Shown: piece after piece, positions 23,957 through 35,279 of the stretch
Numbering within the stretch: the stretch's first letter is position 1
Layout: the number at the start of each line of letters is the position of its first letter
From: Paraescarpia echinospica
Lineage: Eukaryota; Annelida; Polychaeta; Sabellida; Siboglinidae
Reading direction: 5' to 3'
DNA: 64,000 bases
Assembly: GCA_020002185.1 (NCBI GenBank)
Contig: CM034532.1
Coordinates: 25,274,100-25,338,099, forward strand
Made by a program: the position numbers and the translations under genes
Notes under the pieces: model-generated
What the model saw: only the letters and a program-made list of their open reading frames with translations
Told to the model about the DNA's origin: nothing
Databases searched by the model: none

Positions 23957-24420
23957 AGTGTCTAATTAGTATTAAATAGTGACTAATTAAATATATTAAT
24001 TAGTGACTAATTAATTAGCAGCCTTAGTGATTAATTAGCAGTCTAGTGACTTTCAGCGCCTCTAGTGAGAAATTCGATAATGATAATCGATAACGTATTT
24101 AATTAATTAGTAATAATTGGCAAGTTGTTTATTCACTAGAGGGCAGCACCATCAGTCTTAGTGTCTAATTAGTATTAATTAGCACTAATTAGCTAGAGGT
24201 CAGCACTAGCAGTCTTAGTGACTAATTAATTAGTACTAATTAGCAGTCATTAATTAGGCACTAATTAGTGAGTTGTTTATTCACTAGAGGTCAGCACTAG
24301 CAGTTTTAGTGACTAATTAGTATTAATTAGTGACTAATTAATTAGTATTAAATAGCCTTAATTAATTATACTAATTAGTCACTAAGTAGCACTAATTAGT
24401 ATGGTTATATGTGTGGTTAT
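23900..24420. repeat. TAATTAGT-rich internal tandem repeats
   Basis: Many variants of TAGTGACTAATTAATTAGTA mixed with CACTAGAGGTCAGCACTAGC. They repeat parts of the inner element's own inverted repeat, so the repeat has been amplified inward. Confidence 0.7.
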
Positions 24421-24754
24421 GAGGTTTGTTGCGTAGTTATGAGGTAGTGACGTTTGCGCTGAAATAAACTGTATTGTGTTTGCGAACATTTTACGTTCCT
24501 GTGCAATTCCGTCTAGCTATTCTCCGGTTAATGCAACTAGAACGCCGGCTGTATTCTGCGCGAGCTGGTAATACAACGCCGAGGCCGCTTACTTATAAAA
24601 ACTGTGCGCCTGATTTGCCGTGAGCCAAAATGATATGCCCTAGTTAGCGCGGGCGCTGCTTACAGCTGGCTCTAGGCAGTGACGCTGTCGAGATATCGTA
24701 TGTCGCATTCTTTAGCAGCTAGCAGTGGCATAGTTGTCGCCTCTGCTGCAGCTG

Positions 24755-25112
24755 TATTGAAGTTGGATTTATTGGCCTAGCGCGGGCGGTTTTAGCCGCA
24801 ATAGTTGGAATATAGAGAAGTGCTGAAGTTGGATTTATTGGCCTAGCGCGGCGAATTTATAACGAAAGCTAGCCGAATAAATAAATAAGGCTGTTGCTGC
24901 TGTATTGAAAGGTGGGTCGTCTTTATTGAGTACACTAAAAGCGGTGTTAGCTGTAGTATTATCCGTTTATAGGCGGCCTTGCCTAGGAGTTCTGAGTATA
25001 AAATAATCCACCACGTATGGCGCATAGTGGCTAAGACATAAATATAAGGTGTAGCACATAGTGCTTAAGACATAAGTATAAGGTGTAGCGCATAGTGGCT
25101 AAGACATAAGGT
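24755..25112. repeat. Short direct repeats inside the inner element
   Basis: TGAAGTTGGATTTATTGGCC plus TAGCGCGG occurs at about 24757 and 24823. Three units of about 35 bp containing GCATAGTGGCTAAGACATAA run from 25019 to 25110. Confidence 0.7.
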
Positions 25113-25125
25113 AAAGATGCACTGA

Positions 25126-25380
25126 TGGTGCTGCCCTCTAGTGAATAAACAACTTGCCAATTAGTACTAATTAATTAAATACATTATCATTATCGTTTTC
25201 TCACTAGAGGCGCTGACAGCTACATTATCAATCAAACGTTTTTTTATAAGTAAGCTGTCAAACCCCGGCTTTACGCAATTTTGACTCACGACTGCTCATT
25301 GCCGACAAATCCTTTGATCTTTGCCGACTTTCCTTTGATCTGGGGTCATGACCCGTCCCGTAAGCAACATGATAACTACT
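25126..25380 (-). repeat. Inner element, right inverted repeat
   Basis: About 255 bp, the partner of 23676-23956. It lacks about 20 bp of the duplicated AAAGATCAAAGGA stretch present on the left. Confidence 0.88.
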
Positions 25381-26159
25381 GGTGTATCAGGAGGAGCTGG
25401 AGTGCAAGGTGCAGATGGAGCGGTGGGATGGGACAGTGCTGGATACCAACGCCATCGGCGCAGACCTAGGACCAGTGTTTGCAGGTGCTTGGCATGCACG
25501 CCCTCAGCGGGTGCAACACCTTGCTCAGTGGGGTCTTCCCAGGCTTGGATGGTGTGCTGGGGGAGGGGGGCAGCACGCAGGCGGATCTGATGGAGACGGC
25601 GAAAACCTTCTTCATCGTTCTGTATGGGCAGCCACCGGGGGTATCCATGGAGTCTGCCCGCTTCGCACTCTTCACAAAGAAGAAGAAAAGTCCAAACGTC
25701 AAGGCCCTGCCTCCAACATCCACCAACCTGTTCCTGCACGTGTTGCGGGTGCATCTGCAGGTCATGCTGTGGAAAGCGGCAGACCAACAAGCTCCACCCG
25801 ATGAGTGGGAGATCCGGGATGGCGTCCCCTCTTCTGTTATTGCTCTGGGTGACCTAGGTCCATAACACCTGGGTGATGTGATGCATTGTGAGAGTAGGGC
25901 ACAGGGCAAGACGTGCAGCACGGAGGTTTATGGCTGCGACAAAGAACACCTTTCGTGCACGTCATACTGCAACTGCTCTGGCGACGAGAGCTGCTGTAAA
26001 AGACAGAAGAGGCTCAGGTTGGAGAGTGTCGATATGGAGGATGCTGAGGAGGACAATTTTGAGGATGATAGTGTAGAGGATGTAGATGAGGAGGGTGAAG
26101 GCCATGAGTATATTGAGGATGGTCTTGCTGATCCTGATTACATGGATGATGAGTGGGAG

Positions 26160-26840
26160 TAGATAAAAGGTGAAGATTATTAGGCAATATCTGCAGTTAC
26201 TAAGATAGCGTAAACCTTACGCTTATAGGATAGCATTATGTAAAACTATCTTTTATCTATAGTTACGGATATCAATCTTTGTAACATCCCTACAATGACT
26301 TTCGTACATGATTAAGTAGTGCAATAATTTCCCTCACAAGTAAATATGAATGTCAATGTTCATAATGATATTTGCACTATAAACTGTGTGTAACAGATGT
26401 GACTACGTGTTTCAAATGACTGATTTCTGTTTTTTCTCACGAACAAATGTGTCAAATATTGTAAGTTAGTAGAAGTTTCCATTCTTTGTCCGCCGAGAGA
26501 TCAAATTTGACCTTCACCTGACCTTCGGCATCTGATGTTGACCTTGATCTGGAAAAAAATAACATCAGAAATGGATTCTACGCACCACAACACCCCTTAC
26601 AAGAGGTACTATACATAATTCTAGGACAAGTGGTTCTAAAGTAAATTTTTCAAGATATTGACAAGTCGCCATCTTGGATTTATGCAAATTACCACAGTTG
26701 CCCAAAGTTGCTGGTTGGGTAATCAAGCTGAATTTGTTCTAGGACCCCATATGAGTACAAATCAACAACAAAAGTTCATAGGATAGAACATTTCTAGGTT
26801 GGAAATTGAATACGTATGACTGTCAAATGGAACCCAGTAA
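26160..26840 (-). repeat. Outer element, right inverted repeat
   Basis: Reverse-complement partner of the left arm, with several small insertions. One of about 60 bp (26275-26335) is unmatched on the left. It starts right at the stop of the nuclease frame. Confidence 0.75.
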
Positions 26841-26890
26841 AAAGTGAAAACAATATCAAAATCGGAAAAGTACTTTTCGAGATATGAAAT

Positions 26891-28100
26891 TTTTAAGATA
26901 TAAAATTTTTAAATGTCAGATTGTAAGCCTATCTCTTATACAGTACCAGTGAACTGGAAAATGGCACCAAAACGCATGCATATTTTAATTAAAACTATAA
27001 TAAAAGCAGTTCTGTTCAATGTTTATCGATTAAATTTGGCACACTGATAGATTTGTAGTCCTTATTTTTAAATATGTCAAAAAGTAATATTTTACTAATC
27101 TGTATTGGCAAAATTTGCATAAATTAACATAATTTTCATGGACTTTTTTGTAATTAAATTATATTTTATCATTATTTTGTTACACATATGTTTAATCCAG
27201 CAAATGTAAGCTGGGAAGTTCAGTAACGAAAGTGTAACTGTTTGTTGACGGGACACAATATTAATTAATTAAAATATCAATATTAATTAATAGAACAATA
27301 TAGCATTCTTGTAGTGATCAGTGTGTAATATGGCAAATTAAAGCTGCATAGCTCAGCATTAAATATATGTATGCCATATGTGTAGTCGGAATTATTTGTT
27401 AATTAATTAATTACTATAAGAAATTAATTAATTAAAAAACAAGATGAATGTTTTAGTGATTACTGCGTGTAATACAGCAAATAAAAGCGTTCACAATCAA
27501 TAGATACCTATAAGCTGAGTAGACAGAAAAATACATTAATTAATTAGTAGAACAATATTAATTAATTAATAGAACAATATAACATTTTGTAGTGATCAGT
27601 GTAATATTGCAAATTAAAACTGCATGGTTCAGCATTCAATGTATGAATACCATTTGTGTAGACGTAACAATCCACTGTGTAATGTAGCAATCGAAAGCTG
27701 GGGAACTCATAAATCGGTATGTGTTCTTTTTTGTAGACAATACAACTATTTATTAATTGATTACAAAAATAATCAATTAATGAATTGACCAAGGTGAACT
27801 ACACAGGTAATCTGCACTGAGCACAGTGTATCATTGATCAAATGAAAGCTAAGCAGCCTAGTAATCAAATGTGCATTACAGTTTTGTCGATGGAACAATA
27901 AGGTAATGCAACAATATTAAATAGTTAATAGAACGAGATTAGTTATTTTTAAGTGATTTTTGTGTTTTTATTTAAAAATATAATTACTATATGAAAAACT
28001 TCTTTAATTAATATATTATGCCATTGTTCTAAGCTGAACAATAACATTTTAAATTAATAGATTCATACTCTCTAGCAAGAATACTGAGTAATATGTATTG
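26891..28100. repeat. AT-rich imperfect tandem array
   Basis: Blocks such as TTAATTAATAGAACAATATA followed by TGTAGTGATCAGTG and CTGCAT..TCAGCATT recur at about 27284 and 27556, with a weaker copy near 27440. The period is about 135-270 bp. Poly(TTAA) stretches separate the units. No coding potential. Confidence 0.55.
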
Positions 28101-29975
28101 TGATCTAAAGACGAATTTTTTTAGTACAGGTCTATTATACCTGTATAAATGATTCTGCTAAAACAGAACATGTCAGAACACATTTATTGCATTATTTCAT
28201 AATGTTACGAGAAACTGCTAGCAATGCAATTCAGGATGTAAAAAATATATTAAATTCGTTTTTAACTTGTATGTAACAAAAGTGTGTGGGATGTTGGATT
28301 CACGTACAATTTTGGGGGAAATGTGTACCCCCTAAACAAAAAACCCGTGATATGGTGCTGCCCTCTGCTTATAATGACAACAGTAGCCGACGGATATTGC
28401 CGAAGCCGCTCATGGAAACATCCGAACGTTCGAAATTGGATGGTGGGTGTCTTCTAAGCTCTAGGGGCATATGAGCTGGACCAATGGTGCTTTTCTTTAC
28501 GTATTTTAAAAGTATAAATGCAATAGATTATCTTGCCAAAACGACATCAAACTTACAATTTCACAAGTATGGGAACGAAACAATAGTTGTTTTCGTTGTA
28601 ATTGTTCACAACGTTACACTAAATTAACTTCCTACGATGTCGTCCTAGATACAAACAGTTTATTATATTACGAAGTGAGAAGCCGGGCTGCGTCAAAACG
28701 ATGCAAATCACCCAAATGTGTAGCAGCTTCATAGCACACTTACGTAATAACCGTTTCAAGTTGCAGCGAAATCAATAATCGTAAAGATACTAATGATGTT
28801 AATGTAATTGTATTCAAAAGAAACAAAATTTATGACCAATGCGTTGTTACGTGGAAACTAGATGAAAGTCGGCAAAATCTTACCAGATTCTCGTCCGATT
28901 GAATTAGCGGCGCCATCTGTTGACATCCCTAACGTATAACATATCCATCAAGTACAATTGATAAATACAAATGAGGCGTAGCAAATAAATCGCAGCTACG
29001 CCTACAATTGTTCACTCTTCTTGGATTTGGCTTACCTCGACTCAAAAGTTGACACAACCAAGTTGCTTAGCCTTCACAGCTCGCTTCGTTGTTTTGGGGA
29101 CGTCAAACTTCGTATCTTTTTGGTGGTTCTCTTGACAAAAGTCAGGATGATGGGTAATGTCACTGGTACTTGTATTATTCGAATTCACAAACTGCTGTAT
29201 CCTTCGCGAAACACCTACTGTCAACATGATTATAGACTGACAAAGACGTAGCAGATGCGAGTCCAACTTTCAAGTTGCGATATCGATGGCGATGAGATGG
29301 TCATCAAATTCAGTCGATTTATCTGTTTATAATCCACTCATTTCTCTTCTTTGGCATTCGATCGAAAACAAACAACTCTTCGCCGAAGAATTTCCATAGA
29401 TATCATCCAGTATACAATGACTGGTTGTCATTAATCGAAGGCAACAGTGCGACAACCGCTTAATAACATGGCCAACTTCGATCAGCCGCCAGCTTCTATG
29501 ACGTCACATACACGGGGCAATTAACTTTAAAAGGTAACTAATTCAACTGCAATTAATTCCGAAATAATTAAATAAATTAAATTAACCGCTCACAGTTATC
29601 ATGTCAATTAAATTAAATCAGGGTCTATTTTTCTAAATTAAATTAACAATTAACTTTAAAACTAGAAGTCACTTGTATCTGCTAAGGGGGCTAACTGGTA
29701 TTCCCGACTGCATCGTGGCAAACAAGCTAATGAAACATAATTACATTGCACATATGTCTCTAAGCTTGAAACGACATTTCAAGAATTTTAGTTGGATACT
29801 GTATTGCCGGATTTAGTTCACTGTTCACATTGATACCTTGGAAGTTTGTCATGTGGGATTAAGTTAAGAAAAAACTGCCGCAACTCACGGGCCGGGTTGG
29901 CTTACGCGGTATTTATAGTAGCAGAGAACAAACAGGAATTGCAGGCGCTGCAAGAGTGGAAGTATGGGCTAAAGA
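28101..29975. other. No gene recognised
   Basis: AT-rich. Frames at 28286-28474 and 29021-29266 lack motifs. 29540-29660 is dominated by AAATTAAATTAA runs. Confidence 0.4.
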
Positions 29976-30690
29976 TTACCTAGGGCAAGACATAATCGTG
30001 TGACTGGACACTAAAGAAAAGGCTTGAATATCATGTTGGGGGAGAAGTAAATCTAGCATGCGGATGGCTTTGTGTATATTGGCGGAATGGTTACCGATGG
30101 TGTCAATGCCGGATAAAGCAGCTGCGGTAGCAGCATCTGACTGAGCATCACTCCTGCACGGTCCAGTGGTAGTAGCCTGCTTGCCGAACTCAGTGTTGAG
30201 TAGTGCCACGAACTGCAGAAGTTCGTTTGCCAAACTGGCCTCCAAATCATTTGGATACGAGTCAACGAGAGCTAACGCCGATTTAGACAGTTCTTCATCG
30301 GACAAAGACCCTACATTTCACAAGAAGCAAAACTTGTTGCTGATTCCCTCGTACGCTTGCCAACGTTTCTCCAGTGCAGCGATTAAGTTGTCGATGATCA
30401 CCAGGAACGTGCCGACTCAAAATTTGTCTGCAGCCGCTTCAGTTCTCACCTCTTCAGATGACGACCCGAACTCATCATATTTTCGGTTGCGTTTGCGCAC
30501 CCTCTGTGTGTCTTGTCGATATTCGTCGTAGTTCGTTAATTATTGGCTTTATGTTCGACGTATCCAAACGTTGGCCGTAGCTTTTTTGAACAAAGACGAT
30601 CAGTGACTTGTATATAGCGCATGCCGTGTTTAGCCTGGTCTTGGTCAGCTGACTGCGCTGCACATCTGGAATCGCTCTAACACCCGATGC
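29976..30690 (-). pseudogene. hAT / ZMYM1-like transposase fragment
   Basis: Read on the minus strand: QLTKTRLNTACAIYKSLIVF, a basic stretch RKRNRKYDEFGSSSEE, then VGTFLVIIDNLIAALEKRWQ and AYEGISNKFCFL, and after a stop LSDEELSKSALALVDSYPND followed by LEASLANELLQFV. This is the mid-to-C-terminal pattern of zinc-finger MYM-type-1-like hAT-family proteins. Two in-frame stops (after ADKF and after FCFL) show decay, and the final dimerisation block (ASAERSFS-like) is absent. The frame ends at 29976 in unrelated sequence. It is non-functional. Confidence 0.7.
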
Positions 30691-30794
30691 CACAGTACAG
30701 TTAATAATAATATTTATAGAATGCAATATCTATAATATGCTCAAAGCGCTGTACAATAAATCCAATTAAGCGATTCAATGTATACTTATAAAAA

Positions 30795-30902
30795 CTGCAA
30801 ATAAATACATACATACACACACATGCACGCACGCACGCACGCATACATAAATAAATACTGATATATGCACTCAAAATGATATATATATATATACGTATAA
30901 AA
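30795..30902. repeat. Simple-sequence stretch
   Basis: ACAT/ACGC-type tetranucleotide repeats (ACACACATGCACGCACGCAC near 30816) followed by (AT)n. Confidence 0.7.
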
Positions 30903-31290
30903 CTAGCAGCCGCACAAACAAAGATGGAAAGAAGTATGTTAAACATCACATATCGGGAGAGAAAAACAAACATCTGGGTAAGGCGGAAGACAAAGGTCAT
31001 CGACATAGACGTGATAGAACAAATCAGAAGACAGAAGTGGACCTGGGCAGGGCACATCAGCAGACTACGAAATAACCGATGGACATCGCGTATCACAACC
31101 TGGAGACCTTACGAAGGGAAACGATCTAGAGGAAGACCATCGAGGCGGTGGAGAGACGAACTAGACGAGTACTGGAAGGGCACCATCTGCCATCTGGCAA
31201 AGCCAGAGGATAGCGCAAGACAGGCAGATTTGTAAACGACATGCTGAGATCTTCGCCCATCCACGGGACACTACGGCTGCACAATGGTGA
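30903..31290 (+). pseudogene. RTE-like LINE C-terminal fragment
   Basis: The frame reads MERSMLNITYRERKTNIWVR, VIEQIRRQKWTWAGHISRLR, NNRWTSRITTWRPYEGKR and SRGRPSRRWRDELDEYWKG. After a one-base shift near 31195 it continues RIAQDRQICKRHAEIFAHPR and DTTAAQW with a stop at 31288-31290, right before a TGATGATGA tail. This is the well-known C-terminal block of endonuclease/reverse-transcriptase LINEs (WAGH, RGRP, RWRD). It is truncated at the 5' end. Confidence 0.85.
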
Positions 31291-33611
31291 TGATGATAAT
31301 ACAATCATTGTCCCATTGAAAGCGTTGCAATTATATTAGTGCCCGATATACCTGCAATAATTATCTTATACTTACGACCGGAAAATTTGAGACAGGTCAA
31401 AATTCGTGTCACTGAAATCTTGTGTTCTAACGTTCTTGGCCTATTTTAATACACTGCGTGGTCTTTCACTGATTCACGTGACACGTGAATAATTCATACA
31501 GCGTATAGATAAGATAGGACCCATGATTTTTGAATCAGGCGTCTTCGACGAGATGTGGATTTCGCCGGTATATGTTCGTAAGTACTTCACTCAAAAAAAC
31601 GTTTGTAACAGTTAGTTTGTTTGCAGAAATTGGAAGGAATATATGTTAAAGCTTTAGGCTTTAGAATATATATATATCTTACGGAAGAATTTGATCAGGT
31701 TTTAGTAAAAATGACAAACCACGATTGGACCCACGATTATTGTCCACACCAGTAGACTCTTGACTTAAAGTTAAGACTTAGTCTTAGACTTTGGGTCTTT
31801 GCCTTGGCTTGGCCGGTAACCAATCCAATGGCAATGTTGGTGTGTAGTTTCGGCACAATATTACAAATCCACAACGGGGATAGTTTAAATCAGACTTACT
31901 GACTTATACTTACTTACTTGTATTGTACAATTACCTTCACGGTTAAAACGTATTGACGACAAAGGTGGTGCCAATTCGCTAGCGTTCGTCTTCGTCTACT
32001 CTAATAAAAGAGTCGCAGACGGTTTGGCTTGTTTACTATTATTACTACCGTCAGATGGCGACATCAGTCGGGTTAATTTATATCGAACTAATATGGCTTA
32101 CGTTTTTAATGTTGCATGACAGTAGTAAGTGATTCACACTTATGTTTATGTATACCATATATCATAGAGTCTAAATCAGAGCCAAGTTTAAGACGATTTG
32201 GGCTTTCGTGCACGCAACCAACAGTGGCGCCACACCACGATACCTAGATAATGGAGACGGTTCTTTATTTATCCGCCAGGCACGACGCGCTGCGGCGTCC
32301 TCTTACGGAAACGTGAGCTGCGGAAACCATCTTCTTCCTACTCGTCGTAAAAAAATATTCTTTATTTGGGCACCGTTCCGGTAGTAGGACAAATATATCT
32401 TTACACAGTCGTTTAAGTGAATCGGGACCTCTACACATACACGGGGCTGTCGTAGATGTAATTTAAACACAATTAGAATTTTTCGCGAAGTTTCGCCGGT
32501 CCACGCCCACGCCACGGCTGTGCCACGGATGACGTCCAGTGCCATGATTGATACACTATCACTCTGAGTGTGTAAGTGTAAGTAAGTGTAAGTCTCAGAG
32601 ATTGAGTATGCGTGTGGGCACTGTCACTGATATTACAACTGCCTCACTATCAGTAGCACCATATAACATTAATTTTAAAAAGGTAAATCATACGGCTAAA
32701 GAAATGTGTGTGCTAGTTGGAGCAGCTGGGGGCACAAATCGTGCGTCCAATGTTTGTTGCCGTTTTAACAGAACTAGACTAGCAATATCCAAAAATATGC
32801 CAAGAGCATTAGAAAACAATATTTCAGTGATAGGATTTTTGAACTGGTACACATTTTCCGGTCGAGAGTATAAATATAGACTAGAGAGCAGTAGTTTTGC
32901 CATTGTAGTGGTTCACTAAGTGCGTAAGAGTATGTTAAGTTACAGTGTAAAAGCATATCCATCTGGCATCCGCAGCTCTGTCTCAGTCTCAGATTTCAAA
33001 ACTGGCCAGAATCATAGTTGATTTGACTGGAATCAGAATTGCTTACTGGAATCAACATTTTAAAAATTCCACAGCCACTGATGTTTTATTTTGTTGCTGG
33101 AAGAATACAGTGGCACACAAATAAAGTCACATACTGATAAAAACCAGGATGTCATCACTATCACAGTAAGTCCCAACTTACGTCTGAGAGAACTCTAGTA
33201 TAAGTGTTTTAACCTAGTTTGCTATTATGTAATAACAAATTTACATAAACGGACAGCAAAGAGAAACCCATTGTCATACATGGATAAAGCTAAATTCCTG
33301 TGTAGGCCCTACATAATACTAAAAAAAGGAATTGGAAAATGTAATATTCTTTGGCTTAGTAAGAAAGTGCATTATTATGTTCTGGCTTTGCGTGCTTCCA
33401 GAATGGCGGACTAACCGCTCCACTTACGTACTTTGAACAATGGAAATAGTGCATGCGTCTTGTATTGATACACGGTCTTTGCCTTCGGTTGACACGACTC
33501 ACGATGTAGCACCGGCGCCATCACACTCGTAATGATTTGCCTTGCGCGTTTTAAAAATCATTCGTCATAAATCCACCAAAATAAACGAATAGTGTTGCAT
33601 ATTAATCATGT
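31291..33611. other. No gene recognised
   Basis: AT-rich with dispersed short frames. 33390-33450 shares AATGGCGGAC and TACTTACGTACTTT-like sequence in inverted orientation with 14711-14760, so a dispersed repeat is present. Confidence 0.4.
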
Positions 33612-33623
33612 TTGTTTGAAAAT

Positions 33624-33894
33624 ATGGCCAATAAAGTCAGTATCGTTTACGGTGTTGATGATTGTACTCTTTCAGCGTTTACTGAGTTTCCGTTCAAAAA
33701 CACAAATCCCGTTTCGAAATGTCGATTACGTGGAATTCCATCCGTTTTCCAAGAACGCATCGTAATCAACAAGTGCTTATTGTATCTCCCCCGCCCTGGC
33801 GTTGACCTCACATACTATTATTTAGTCTGCTTAGACATAACCTTAGGCAAGTGTTGGTTGCCTTTCAAGGAACCACCTTTACTCTCTAGCGGGT
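33624..33894 (+). CDS. Candidate coding exon, unrecognised
   Basis: ATGGCC at 33636 (with ATG 33624 upstream) opens a frame: MANKVSIVYGVDDCTLSAFT, then FQERIVINKCLLYLPRPG and CLDITLGKCWLPFKEPP. It runs into a donor-like GG|gtaggt near 33892. A partial duplicate of that donor context (AGCGGGTAGGTGACAA) follows 20 bp later. I know no family for it. It could be a first exon of a small gene or a chance frame. Confidence 0.2.
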
Positions 33895-34421
33895 AGGTGA
33901 CAAGTCGCCGCTAGCGGGTAGGTGACAATTATCCTAGCAAGTCGAGGCCTGACTTAATTGGTTTCTGGTGTGTGTCGGGGAGCTGGCCAGGTGATCCGGG
34001 TGGACGATTTTCAAAACCAGTCTCCGTAGATTTTGTAACTGGCTTCGTGGCAGTTTCAATGACGGATGGACGGACCCGTCCACAATCAATTTGAAACCGT
34101 TAAAAAATGCAATTTTTGAATATTACCAGTCCACAGGATGGGTGGATGGGTCTCTGTATCTATCTGTATCTGGATATTACGTTGACCAATCAATCTTGAT
34201 CATTAAACAACGGTTGGTTTATTGTTGGAGGAAACAAAAACAAAAAAAGAAGAAAAAGAAAATATACAAAAGACCAAAAGTATAAGAGAATAGAGAAAAA
34301 ATATATGGGTGAGGCCCTGAGCAGTTGGAAATATGCAAACTTGGATAATTAGTAGTAGTTTCATACCTTTGTTCGTTGCTTTCCACAGCTTCTTCATCAC
34401 CGTCAACTTTTTACTTTTCAG

Positions 34422-34524
34422 TACATCTCATTCAACGATGAGCATCAAAGTTGGCTTCCTAGTGGTATGTGGTATGGCAAAGAAACAGACACTGGTCTCA
34501 TTTCTGCAGAAGCCCGGGTCATTG
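34422..34524 (+). CDS. Candidate internal exon
   Basis: 103 bp between a strong acceptor (TTTTTACTTTTCAG) and a donor (ATTG|gtatgt), open in the frame YISFNDEHQSWLPSGMWYGK then ETDTGLISAEARVI. The signals and peptide composition are exon-like. I found no partner exon, so it remains a candidate. Confidence 0.25.
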
Positions 34525-34737
34525 GTATGTGCATCTCATTTATATTTATATAATTAGTTTATAATTAGTATAATTCTAATTTCATACATAACAGCTGCAT
34601 GTGATAATCCACTAATGTTTCTAAATTCTATTTTAATTATTTAAGTGATTTACTTGTTAAAAATGTGTTAATTGCCCATTTACTGTAAACAGTTTCAATA
34701 TGGTCTAATATACATGTCAAAGTTGAGGTCAAGTACA

Positions 34738-35270
34738 ATACCAATTGTTACTGGCTGTCGTATCAAATATGAGTCCTTTGATTTGGGACCTGAGATTCCA
34801 TTTCTGAATTGCGTCAAGACAACTCTTCGCCTGAGACTCCCCAGTACCTTTGTCCATCTTCAGAATGCCCACTGCTTCTCCTGGCCGTTTCCAATGACGT
34901 CAATTCTGAAACATGCTCAAGCACCTGAGCAATGGCTCCAGCTACAAACACGGGAGTGCGATTCTTGCCTTTCGTTTGCATTGTTGCAGTGGTTTACGTG
35001 ATTGTGACTTCACGCTGACTTTAATAATAGTTTTCCAGCAGCATTATCCTGGTCTGCAAACATTGATAAATTGGTCGGAGAAAATTTTATTTAGCATGTA
35101 TAATACACACCCCGACATGTTTCATGTATCCAGATGTTGAATCTCCCCTTAACTAAGATGGGTACTTTGCAGGAGCGCTGTTTTACAACAGCCTGTAGCT
35201 TGCAACAAAAGCCACAACTAGCTGACCGTGAACCGAAACTACAATCAAACGTATTGGTAAGTGACTTCGA
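34738..35270 (-). pseudogene. Invertebrate transposase-like relic (DTTASN block)
   Basis: The minus-strand reading of 34862-34738 gives DKGTGESQAKSCLDAIQKWN followed by LRSQIKGLIFDTTASNN. I associate the GTGEAQA...W...(V/I)KG..FDTT(A/S)N block with a DNA-transposon protein family common in cnidarian and other invertebrate genomes. Upstream, 35270-34870 holds weaker open pieces (RTPVFVAGAIAQVLEHV) with several stops. The metal-binding CRHH block expected next is not found. It is a decayed fragment and the superfamily is not known to me. Confidence 0.4.
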
Positions 35271-35279
35271 GAGCACTAT

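Larger units (their letters stand above)
23676..25380. mobile_element. Nested non-autonomous transposon, 6-bp duplication
   Basis: A 1,705-bp element with termini AGTAGTTATCGTGTTGCTTA and (inverted) AGTAGTTATCATGTTGCTTA, flanked by the perfect duplication GGTGTA (23670-23675, 25381-25386). Removing it with one duplication copy restores the outer gene frame at VYW|VYQEE, which confirms the borders. There is no transposase frame inside. A 6-bp target is seen in IS3EU and some Dada elements; the assignment is open. Confidence 0.92.
22780..26162 (+). pseudogene. XPG/PIN-nuclease-like transposon protein, interrupted
   Basis: The left part (ATG 22780 to 23675) encodes about 290 residues ending DEAAITMISYVI, stop, AANSGKSVIRVLSDDTGVFV. 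The right part resumes at 25385 (YQEELECKVQMERWDGTV). It shifts frame near 25475, then reads LGMHALSGCNTLLSGVFPGL, QADLMETAKTFFIVLYGQ, ARFALFTKKKKSPNVKALPP and HVLRVHLQVMLWKAADQQ. A segment with eight cysteines follows (MHCESRAQGKTCSTEVYGC; SCTSYCNCSGDESCC), and the protein ends in a highly acidic tail. The order EAD, DDTD, GCD in relatives is what one expects of XPG-I/FEN-type 5' nucleases. Here the three read EAA, DDTG and GCN. Defects: TAG 23593-23595, the 1.7-kb insertion, a frameshift, and TAA 25863-25865. Function is inferred from motif pattern only. Confidence 0.65.
22160..26890 (+). mobile_element. DNA transposon with ~0.6-kb inverted repeats
   Basis: The left arm (about 22205-22810) matches the reverse complement of about 26160-26840 over most of its length. 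Shared blocks include AACCTAGAAATGTTCTATCC, TATGGGGTCCTAGAACAAAT, AATCCAAGATGGCGACTTG and GAACATTGACATTCATATT. Between them lies a single plus-strand gene for an XPG/PIN-like nuclease protein. A second transposon has inserted inside it (23676-25380). Without that insertion the element is about 3.0 kb. The outermost ends fade near 22160 and 26890 and I could not find a target duplication, so the superfamily is open. Academ elements are known to carry XPG nucleases, which is one candidate. Confidence 0.75.

Noticed and set aside
25296..25921. 164- and 151-codon minus-strand frames
   Set aside because: Antisense to the well-supported nuclease C-terminal region.
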